Source of the DNA: Bacteroidota bacterium
Lineage (GTDB): Bacteria; Bacteroidota; Bacteroidia; NS11-12g; UBA955
Assembly (NCBI GenBank): GCA_030836345.1
Contig: JAURQA010000103.1
Location: 1-9,281 of the forward strand
DNA: 9,281 nucleotides
Direction: 5' to 3'
Part shown: piece by piece, positions 1 to 5,649 of the stretch
How the letters are laid out: every line of letters starts with the position of its first letter
Numbering within the stretch: position 1 is the first letter of the stretch
Position numbers and translations under genes: made by a program
Notes under the pieces: model-generated
Database searches by the model: none
Told to the model about the DNA's origin: nothing
The model's input: only the letters and a program-made list of their open reading frames with translations

Positions 1-919
1 AACGGATGATAACCATGGAGTATGAGGAATATCCCAAAACCACAAATAAAATGGAAAGAACCACTAAGTTCCAGGTATATTTTCCTTTGGTTTTTTTAAT
101 TAAAAAGATGGCTAGCGCTGCTATAAAAACAATGCTAAACAAGGCCCCGCTATAAAAGGGTAAGCTTAGCGTATTTACAAAAAAGTAATCCATACGACTC
201 ACCAACCACGGAATTCCGGGGTAAATCAGCTTCATTACAATTCCAAGGCCTAAGGCGGAAATAACCAAGGCTTTAAATGCCCCTTTTATAGACATTTTCT
301 TCGCTGAGTTCTTAAAGTAATATGCAATTCCTACCACTGGAATAATCAATAGGTTAAGCATGTGCGTGCCCAAGGCGAGGCCTACCAAATATGCAATAAA
401 AACCAACCATCGGTCGGCATATTTGCCTTCGCTAACATCCCATTTTATAAGAGCCCAAAAACTAAGGGCTGTGAAAAATGAACTTAGGGCGTATACCTCG
501 GCTTCTACTGCTGAGAACCAGAAGGTATCTATAAATGTATTGGTTAAAGCAGCTACTGTACCTGAAGCAAAAATGATCAAATTTCGTTTGTCTTCATCTG
601 GTTTTACCATTTTAGCGGCAAAATGCGTGGTTATCCAAAAAGTGAACATAACGCAGGCCGCGCTCGATATTACGGAGAGCATGTTAATCCAAAAGGCCAC
701 GTTCTCTACATTTCCAAAAGCTAAGAAGGAGAACACTCTCCCAATCATTAAGAAAAGAGGTGCGCCTGGAGGATGCACAACTTGCAGTTTATATGCGGCA
801 CTTATAAATTCACCACAATCCCATAAGCTTACGCTACTTTCCACTGTTGCGGTGTATACAATAAGAGCAATTACAAAAGAGATCCAGCCCCCAATCGTAT
901 TCAATTTTTTAAAATTCAT
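1..919 (-). CDS. DUF2723 / TMEM260-like membrane glycosyltransferase, N-terminal part (runs off left edge)
   Basis: Reading the minus strand from the ATG at 919-917 gives 306 codons without a stop to the window edge, so only the N-terminal part is present; Bacteroidota members of this family are usually much longer (often around 1000 residues). The product is polytopic. A first hydrophobic segment lies near residues 10-26, followed by the family hallmark SLWDCGEFISAAY (residues 31-43, with D34 and E37) and HPPGAPLF (49-56). These are the most diagnostic motifs of DUF2723, now related to eukaryotic TMEM260 protein O-mannosyltransferases. D34/E37 sit where GT-C enzymes keep their catalytic acidic residues in the first extracytoplasmic loop; that equivalence is inference. 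Further hydrophobic stretches fill the rest of the fragment. The gene is divergent from ACMSD across a 168-base spacer. Family assignment is firm; sugar donor and acceptor are unknown. The plus-strand frame at 360-938 is its antisense shadow. Confidence 0.9.
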   Translation of the reverse strand, partial: MNFKKLNTIGGWISFVIALIVYTATVESSVSLWDCGEFISAAYKLQVVHPPGAPLFLMIGRVFSFLAFGNVENVAFWINMLSVISSAACVMFTFWITTHFAAKMVKPDEDKRNLIIFASGTVAALTNTFIDTFWFSAVEAEVYALSSFFTALSFWALIKWDVSEGKYADRWLVFIAYLVGLALGTHMLNLLIIPVVGIAYYFKNSAKKMSIKGAFKALVISALGLGIVMKLIYPGIPWLVSRMDYFFVNTLSLPFYSGALFSIVFIAALAIFLIKKTKGKYTWNLVVLSILFVVLGYSSYSMVIIR

Positions 920-952
920 ATTGTTTGGTACGTTTTAATTTTAAATTAGATG

Positions 953-960
953 CGAAAATA
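953..960 (-). promoter_or_regulatory. Weak -7-like element for the DUF2723 gene
   Basis: On the minus strand TATTTTCG matches the Bacteroidota -7 consensus TAnnTTTG at seven of eight positions and lies 33 bases before the ATG at 919. I see no well-spaced -33 TTTG partner: a TTTG at 976-973 is only 12 bases upstream of the box. In an AT-rich spacer one such match is weak evidence. Confidence 0.25.
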
Positions 961-1074
961 ACCAATCTAGGTCAAAGATTTAAAGCTTTTTCATTCATAT
1001 GTATAGGTATGGCAAGAAATGGTCTATTCATAAATGCCGAATGAAGCAAAATGATAATTCTTACAATACATACT

Positions 1075-1082
1075 TATCTTTG
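1075..1082 (+). promoter_or_regulatory. -7 promoter element TATCTTTG directly upstream of ACMSD
   Basis: TATCTTTG is a perfect match to the Bacteroidota -7 consensus TAnnTTTG. Its last base is only 5 bases before the ATG at 1088, so the predicted transcription start falls on or next to the start codon. No TTTG-like -33 element is visible at the usual distance of about 19 bases. The ACMSD frame has an in-frame TAA at 1055-1057 and no ATG, GTG or TTG between that stop and 1088, so the start cannot be moved upstream to escape this geometry. Confidence 0.6.
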
Positions 1083-1087
1083 CGCGT

Positions 1088-2116
1088 ATGGCCAATGACC
1101 AATTATTTACGATTGACATACACACGCACATTATTCCTGAAAACATGCCGGATTGGAAGAAAAAATTTGGGTATGGAGAATGGATTAGCTTGGAGCATCA
1201 CAAACCCTGCTGTGCTAAAATGATGATGGACTCTGAGTTTTTCAGAGAAATTGAAAGCAATAATTGGGATGCTGAAAAACGCATGGAGGAGTGTTCTGAA
1301 CTCAATGATCCCGTGCATGTTCAAGTACTAAGCACAGTGCCTGTTATGTTTAGCTACTGGGCTGAGCCAGAGGACACCTTGGAGATTTCTGAATACCTAA
1401 ATGACCATATTGCAGATATCTGCAAAAAATACCCTAAACGCTTTGTGGGTCTTGGAAATTTGCCCATGCAGGATAAGGATCTAGCCATACAAGAACTTAA
1501 AAGGTGTAAAGAAATAGGCTTAAAGGGCATTCAGATAGGTTCGCATATTAATCAGTGGAACCTAAATCATCCGGAATTATACCCCATTTTTGAGGCAATG
1601 GAGGAGTTGGATATGAGTTTATTTGTACATCCTTGGTGGTGGATGGCTAAATCTAAAATGCCTGATTATTGGTTACCATGGTTGGTAGGAATGCCGGCAG
1701 AAACCTCTTTGGCCATTTCTTCTTTAATTTTTGGTGGAATATTTGAAAAGCTTCCGAACTTACGTGTGGCTTTTGCCCATGGTGGCGGTGCTTTTCCGGG
1801 AACGTTTGGAAGAATACGCCATGGGTGGAAAGTACGACCCGATTTGGTGGCTGTAGATAATGCAGATGACCCAATCAAGTATTTAGGCCAATTTTGGTTG
1901 GATAGCTTGGTGCACGATAAGGCGATGCTGGAACATGTGATTGATTTAGTTGGTAAAAACAGAGTATGCTGCGGTACAGATTACCCATACCCTTTGGGAG
2001 AGCTTGTTCCTGGTGAACTAATTCGTAGTTTAGATGTAGAAGATTCGGACAAGCAAATTATGCTTAAGGACTCTGCTATGGAATGGCTAAACCTGCCCGA
2101 TAATTTCTTTGATTAA
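1088..2116 (+). CDS. 2-amino-3-carboxymuconate-6-semialdehyde decarboxylase (ACMSD), amidohydrolase family
   Basis: The 342-residue product resembles animal and bacterial ACMSD almost end to end. ACMSD decarboxylates 2-amino-3-carboxymuconate-6-semialdehyde from tryptophan/3-hydroxyanthranilate breakdown and so diverts it from quinolinate and NAD formation. All expected active-site residues are visible: the N-terminal metal pair H12 and H14 in IDIHTH, R53 of the FFRE segment (equivalent to human R47), H181 in FVHPWW, H231 in FAHGGGAFP, and D298 in GTDYPYPLGE. Other family stretches include LSTVPVMFSYWA (81-92) and YWLPWLVGMPAET (194-206). No signal peptide is seen, so it should be a cytoplasmic Zn-dependent enzyme. 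The start is fixed by an in-frame stop at 1055-1057 and by H12/H14 close behind the Met. No other kynurenine-pathway gene lies in the window. A related decarboxylase of the same superfamily is possible, but residue agreement favours true ACMSD. Confidence 0.93.
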   Translation: MANDQLFTIDIHTHIIPENMPDWKKKFGYGEWISLEHHKPCCAKMMMDSEFFREIESNNWDAEKRMEECSELNDPVHVQVLSTVPVMFSYWAEPEDTLEISEYLNDHIADICKKYPKRFVGLGNLPMQDKDLAIQELKRCKEIGLKGIQIGSHINQWNLNHPELYPIFEAMEELDMSLFVHPWWWMAKSKMPDYWLPWLVGMPAETSLAISSLIFGGIFEKLPNLRVAFAHGGGAFPGTFGRIRHGWKVRPDLVAVDNADDPIKYLGQFWLDSLVHDKAMLEHVIDLVGKNRVCCGTDYPYPLGELVPGELIRSLDVEDSDKQIMLKDSAMEWLNLPDNFFD

Positions 2117-2236
2117 GGCTTTTAGCTTATGCCTTTAAATGGCATGAACTGGGCGCTTTCCTGTATTCTAAGACCCTTTTCTTTACATAAAGCACATCTT
2201 TAATACTTAAGGTACAAATCATTCATTTTGTATTCT
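2117..2236. other. Convergent intergenic spacer with weak hairpins only
   Basis: This 120-base spacer separates the 3' ends of ACMSD (plus) and the CAP-domain gene (minus). It contains a small hairpin ATGCC-TTTAAAT-GGCAT (2129-2145) and an AT-rich one TACAAA-8-TTTGTA (2213-2232). Neither has a strong GC stem followed by a clear T-run, so I do not call an intrinsic terminator, although either could help end transcription. No gene or promoter is evident. Confidence 0.35.
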
Positions 2237-2782
2237 TTAGAAAGAAAAATCTAAGACGGCACAACGCCCCCAAACGGAGTGGTTTTCTACACTCACTCCA
2301 ATGAGCTTATACCCGCTGTTCAAACAGATTTTACGATGTCCGTAGCTGGGAACTCCCCGGTCAATAAGCAACTGAATTAAAATATCATTTGGCTTGCCTT
2401 CGCCAAAGGAAATACACTCTCCGTTAAAAGTCTTCTTTTCCTTGCATAAGGTGCTCTGTCGCTCATGAGTTTTAAGGCCTTTTGAACCAATTTCTTTGGC
2501 GTGGCAAAACGCCGATTGGTACAATTTTGCATCACCCATTAACTCCCCTGCCGGTTTCATCTCTTTTAATGTGGCACTTAACGAAATGAGGTATTCATCC
2601 TTAGGAGCCTCCTTTAATAAAGGAGCAATAATATGCTTTTCAAAACCTTTGGGATCTTTTCTCACCTCGTTTAGGAGCTTAATAACTTTAGTTTCAAGCG
2701 CATTCATACCCGATTTATTTGGCTTACTCCCGAAGCCGCAAAGCATTAAAAAAAGTACGATATATCCTATATGTTTTTGCAT
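2237..2782 (-). CDS. Exported CAP-domain (SCP/PR-1-like) protein
   Basis: The 181-residue protein starts with a short hydrophobic signal (about residues 5-18) containing C15, probably a secretion signal or an atypical lipobox, since the residues before the cysteine (LML) do not fit the usual small residue at -1. The rest resembles a bacterial CAP domain: ALETKVIKLLNEVRKDP (28-44) is the typical start helix, H106 in LKTHE and E122 in NGEC correspond to the first CAP His and Glu, and IDRGVPSYGHRKICLN (140-155) with H149, then IGVSVE, is the bacterial CAP signature; it ends in LDFSF. C93, C113, C123, C153 and C174 suggest disulfides, so an extracytoplasmic site is likely. Function of bacterial CAP proteins is mostly unknown. 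It is last in the minus-strand cluster, 18 bases after recX. An AGGAG lies about 13 bases before the ATG, farther than ideal for a Shine-Dalgarno site. Confidence 0.82.
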   Translation of the reverse strand: MQKHIGYIVLFLMLCGFGSKPNKSGMNALETKVIKLLNEVRKDPKGFEKHIIAPLLKEAPKDEYLISLSATLKEMKPAGELMGDAKLYQSAFCHAKEIGSKGLKTHERQSTLCKEKKTFNGECISFGEGKPNDILIQLLIDRGVPSYGHRKICLNSGYKLIGVSVENHSVWGRCAVLDFSF

Positions 2783-2800
2783 GCTTACTTTCTACTCCTA

Positions 2801-3259
2801 TTACACTTTGAGAAAATCCTCTAAAGCGATTTCTATCTCGGTCCAAAGGTATCCCCTACTTAAAAAATAACGAATCAGTTTTTGTTTTCTTTCATATTCA
2901 GAGGAATATTTTAAGGTTCGGTCCTTTTTTTCTATTAAAGCTTCTAAATTAGACGAATACTGGATCTTGTTTAAGGCGGCTATGCTTTGTTTGATGAGTT
3001 TTTCTGCAACCCCCTTTTCTTTAAGTGCAACTTCAATCTTACGTCTGCCCCATTTCTTTTGCCGCATTTTACTTGCTGCAAAATGCATGGCGAAACGTTC
3101 TTCGTTTAAATAGTTTTCTTGAATCAAATAGAGCATTAATTCATTGACCTGATCAGTATACAAGCCCATGTCATAAAGCTTGTTTTTTACCTCTTTCTGG
3201 CTTCGCTCTTGATAGGCACAATATTTAAGAATTTTTTCTTTTGCCTGAACTGTGTCCAT
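2801..3259 (-). CDS. recX: RecX family regulator of RecA
   Basis: A 152-residue helical, basic cytoplasmic protein with the RecX pattern of three-helix repeats. The first repeat holds the hallmark YCAYQERSQKEVKNKLYDMG (13-32), where the family has a short aromatic/Arg-Ser motif followed by E..KL...G. The second holds YLNEERFAMHFAASKMRQKKWGRR (50-73 region), matching D/E-x-x-F-A...R...G-x-x-x-I. A third, weaker repeat ends the protein with YFLSRGYLWTEIEIAL. RecX binds RecA filaments and modulates recombination and SOS induction. Length is typical of Bacteroidota RecX. The ATG overlaps the flavin reductase stop (TAATG on the minus strand, 3261-3257), which suggests translational coupling, and no separate promoter is evident. 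recA is not in the window. Family identity is firm; the regulatory effect in this organism is assumed from the family. Confidence 0.9.
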   Translation of the reverse strand: MDTVQAKEKILKYCAYQERSQKEVKNKLYDMGLYTDQVNELMLYLIQENYLNEERFAMHFAASKMRQKKWGRRKIEVALKEKGVAEKLIKQSIAALNKIQYSSNLEALIEKKDRTLKYSSEYERKQKLIRYFLSRGYLWTEIEIALEDFLKV

Positions 3260-4104
3260 TATAAGTTTTTAATAAGCAAGGCCAGTGCTTCCATTTTTTT
3301 ATCTTGCTTAAGCAAAATTCTAGCTTGGTTAACGGCAGCTTCTTTTTCCAATGCCTTTGATGCATTTGCAACTTCTTTAGAAGGCAACTTTTCTACGTTT
3401 CCTAATCTTCCTAAATCATTTCCATTAAGCAATTTAGACTGTCTCACTGAAATGGGTAGTTGATCTACTCCAATACCACAGGTTACAATGGGTTTTTCAA
3501 CTTCAAACATCGCCTCTCCATTTGCTCTAGCATACCAGTTTCCTCCCATTCTAGACACTAAATCTATTTTGGATTGATCAATAAAGCCTTGTGCATCTAA
3601 GACACCCTCATTGATATGAATTTGTATGACTTCACAAATAATAAGGTTCCCTGCTCCTCCTTCTTTCCCTAGTTCTTTAATTTCGTTTACCTTGCACTCT
3701 AACTGTACCGGGCTCTCTTTGACTCTTTTAGGTTTTACCCTTATTGAGTCAAGCGCTGTAAACCCTGATTTAACAAATTCGTTGGTCCCTTTTGGGTAGG
3801 GGGAACTGGCCAGGCTCATTTGTTCCACCATATCATAATTCACCACATTAATAACCACTTCGGGTACTTCTTTTACGTTTAGCAGAGTGTGCTTTGCGCT
3901 TCCATCTCTTCCGCTATAGGCGGGAGAAAAAACTAAAATTGGCGGGTTGCTGCTAAAAACATTAAAAAAACTAAAGGGAGCCAGATTAGGAATACCCCGC
4001 GCATCAACGGTAGAAGCAAAAGCGATGGGTCTGGGGCCAATGGCTCCTTGCAAATACTGCTGCAGAACACGCACTTTAAGATCTTTTGGGTTTAATGATT
4101 TCAC
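3259..4104 (-). CDS. Flavin reductase-like FMN-binding split-barrel protein with C-terminal extension
   Basis: The 281-residue product has the flavin-reductase-like domain in its first 205 or so residues: GPRPIAFAST (23-32), NLAPFSFFN (40-48), PPILVFSP (54-61) and SRMGGNWYARA near 185-195 are conserved in this split-barrel group. Members bind FMN and many pass electrons from NAD(P)H to flavins or partner oxygenases; the partner here is unknown. Residues 206-281 go beyond the usual domain and end in a charged, predicted helical tail (ALEKEAAVNQARILLKQ). The start is a GTG at 4104. It is supported because the protein then begins KSLNPKDL as homologs do, and because no ATG, GTG or TTG occurs between it and the in-frame stop at 4161-4159. 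A perfect -7 box ends 4 bases before the GTG. It is the first gene of the cluster with recX and the CAP gene and is divergent from the mutase. Confidence 0.87.
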   Translation of the reverse strand: MKSLNPKDLKVRVLQQYLQGAIGPRPIAFASTVDARGIPNLAPFSFFNVFSSNPPILVFSPAYSGRDGSAKHTLLNVKEVPEVVINVVNYDMVEQMSLASSPYPKGTNEFVKSGFTALDSIRVKPKRVKESPVQLECKVNEIKELGKEGGAGNLIICEVIQIHINEGVLDAQGFIDQSKIDLVSRMGGNWYARANGEAMFEVEKPIVTCGIGVDQLPISVRQSKLLNGNDLGRLGNVEKLPSKEVANASKALEKEAAVNQARILLKQDKKMEALALLIKNL

Positions 4105-4108
4105 AGTG

Positions 4109-4138
4109 CAAATATAATTGCCAGAGGTGCTATGTAAA
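4109..4138 (-). promoter_or_regulatory. Promoter of the flavin reductase-recX-CAP cluster (-7 TATATTTG, -33 TTTA)
   Basis: On the minus strand TATATTTG (4116-4109) is a perfect TAnnTTTG -7 box. A TTTA (4138-4135), one base off the TTTG -33 motif, lies 18 bases upstream, close to the expected spacing. The box ends 4 bases before the GTG start, so the transcript should have essentially no 5' leader. Confidence 0.6.
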
Positions 4139-4244
4139 GAAAGAACTCTACAGGTCCATTAATTTGATAAACAAACACCCTGAAATATTCAATGAATCGA
4201 ACTAAAATAGGCCTCTTTTGGTGGATATCTAATGGAATGAATAT

Positions 4245-4252
4245 TATATTTG
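4245..4252 (+). promoter_or_regulatory. -7 promoter element TATATTTG of the mutase gene
   Basis: TATATTTG matches TAnnTTTG perfectly and is 14 bases before the ATG at 4267, predicting a leader of about 8-10 bases. A TTTG at 4217-4220 is the nearest -33 candidate, but the 24-base spacing is longer than usual. No Shine-Dalgarno sequence occurs in the short leader. Confidence 0.55.
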
Positions 4253-4266
4253 CACTGCTATAAACA

Positions 4267-5649
4267 ATGACATTAATTAAAAGCATTTCAGGGATTAGAG
4301 GAACGATAGGTGGAGCTATTGAAACGAATTTAACACCTATAGATATTGTCAAATTTGCTTCGGCATACGGCAGCTATTTATTAAATAAAAAAGCAGGTAA
4401 TAAAGTTGTAATAGGAAGGGATGCACGATTAAGTGGTCCCATGGTTCAATCTCTCATTAGCCAAACCCTTGTTGGCTTAGGCTTAGATGTTATAGATCTA
4501 GGCTTAGCCACCACCCCAACGGTGGAGATGGCTGTACCTGCAGAAAAAGCGGCGGGTGGAATTATTATTACCGCAAGTCACAACCCCAAACAATGGAATG
4601 CCCTCAAACTCCTCAATGCAAAAGGAGAATTTATTTCTGGCTCGGATGGCGAAGAAATGCTGGCTATTGCCGAAAAAGGGGCCTTTGCATTTGCCGGTGT
4701 TGATGCATTAGGCTCGGTTGAAGAAAAAGAATATTTACAATACCATATCGATGAAATTTTAGCCCTCCCATTGGTAAACAAAAAGGCCATTGAAGCCAAA
4801 AAATTTACCATTGCCGTGGATGCGGTAAATTCTGTTGGAGGAATAGCAGTGCCCGCCATGTTAAGAGCCTTAGGGGTGGCAAAAATTGTAGAAATTAATT
4901 GCGCACCAACTGGTCGCTTTGCCCATAATCCAGAACCTTTACCCGAGCATTTAACAGAAATTTCCAATGTAGTTAGGGAAGAAAAATGTGATTTAGGTAT
5001 TGTTGTAGACCCGGATGTTGATCGTCTTGCACTGGTTTGCGAGGATGGAGAAGTATTTGGCGAGGAATACACCCTAGTAGCCGTTGCAGATTATGTAATA
5101 GGAAAAACTCCAGGAAATACAGTTTCGAACTTAAGTTCAACAAAAGCCCTCAAAGAAATTACCTTAAGCAAGGGCTTAAAACATTTTGCAAGTGCCGTTG
5201 GAGAGGTGAATGTGGTACAAAAAATGAAGGATAAAAAAGCGGTTATTGGAGGAGAGGGAAACGGTGGAATCATTTATCCTGAGTTGCATTACGGAAGGGA
5301 CTCTTTAGTTGGCATAGCCCTATTCTTGAGTCATATGGCGGAGCTTAATATGAAAGCAACTGCCATTAAAGGGAAATATCCTAAATACGTCATTTCAAAA
5401 AATAAAGCAGAACTCACTCCAGATATTGATGTGGATGAGATTTTGGAAAAATTAAAATTGAAGTATAGCAAACAACCCATTGACACAATAGATGGGGTTC
5501 GCATAGAATTTGATGATAATTGGGTGCATTTACGAAAGAGCAATACGGAGCCTATTATTCGGATTTATGCAGAGAGCGAAACGCGTAATATGGCAGATAA
5601 TCTGGCTAAAAAGATCCTTCAGGATATTGGTGAATTCACCAAAAATTAA
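4267..5649 (+). CDS. glmM: Phosphoglucosamine mutase (alpha-D-phosphohexomutase family)
   Basis: The 460-residue product has the four-part phosphohexomutase layout. The active serine is S104 in ITASHNPKQWN; metal-binding DPDVDR is at 248-253; the sugar-recognition loop is GEGNGG at 329-334; the phosphate-binding loop is RKSNTEP at 423-429. An N-terminal SGIRGT (8-13) is also typical. In GlmM it interconverts glucosamine-6-phosphate and glucosamine-1-phosphate for UDP-GlcNAc, hence peptidoglycan and LPS. The loop is GEGNGG rather than the GEQSGH of E. coli-type GlmM, and resembles archaeal and Bacteroidota enzymes annotated as GlmM; activity on phosphoglucose or phosphomannose cannot be excluded, so the symbol is less certain than the family. 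It is cytoplasmic, with no signal peptide. It is divergent from the flavin reductase, and its TAA interlocks with the TAA of the opposing GT-C gene at 5646-5649. Confidence 0.85.
   Translation: MTLIKSISGIRGTIGGAIETNLTPIDIVKFASAYGSYLLNKKAGNKVVIGRDARLSGPMVQSLISQTLVGLGLDVIDLGLATTPTVEMAVPAEKAAGGIIITASHNPKQWNALKLLNAKGEFISGSDGEEMLAIAEKGAFAFAGVDALGSVEEKEYLQYHIDEILALPLVNKKAIEAKKFTIAVDAVNSVGGIAVPAMLRALGVAKIVEINCAPTGRFAHNPEPLPEHLTEISNVVREEKCDLGIVVDPDVDRLALVCEDGEVFGEEYTLVAVADYVIGKTPGNTVSNLSSTKALKEITLSKGLKHFASAVGEVNVVQKMKDKKAVIGGEGNGGIIYPELHYGRDSLVGIALFLSHMAELNMKATAIKGKYPKYVISKNKAELTPDIDVDEILEKLKLKYSKQPIDTIDGVRIEFDDNWVHLRKSNTEPIIRIYAESETRNMADNLAKKILQDIGEFTKN

Larger units (their letters stand above)
4104..4257. 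repeat. 15-bp perfect inverted repeat pair carrying two divergent -7 boxes
   Basis: CAGTGCAAATATAAT at 4104-4118 is the exact reverse complement of ATTATATTTGCACTG at 4243-4257. Each arm contains TATATTTG oriented toward its own gene (flavin reductase on minus, mutase on plus). The shared promoter consensus and the commonly following GCA explain much of the identity, but the outer bases on both sides also match. It may be simply two good promoters or also a shared operator. Confidence 0.7.

Noticed and set aside
360..938. A 192-codon open frame on the plus strand
   Set aside because: It lies antisense to the DUF2723 gene, whose minus-strand translation has clear family motifs; the plus-strand product has no recognisable domain and a composition expected of a shadow frame.
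999..1223. A plus-strand open frame beginning upstream of ACMSD
   Set aside because: It overlaps ACMSD in another frame, has no recognisable domain, and the ACMSD frame carries the conserved HTH metal motif.
2129..2145. Hairpin ATGCC-TTTAAAT-GGCAT after ACMSD as a terminator
   Set aside because: The stem is only 5 bp and is followed by GAACTGGG rather than a T-run, so it does not meet the usual form of an intrinsic terminator.
4101..4352. A minus-strand frame of 83 codons across the divergent promoter spacer
   Set aside because: It overlaps the start of the mutase gene and both promoter boxes, and its product shows no domain; it is better explained as non-coding spacer plus antisense sequence.
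4578..5072. A 164-codon open frame on the minus strand inside the mutase gene
   Set aside because: Ser/Thr/Pro-rich product typical of antisense translation; the plus-strand mutase motifs (serine loop and metal loop) occupy the same bases.
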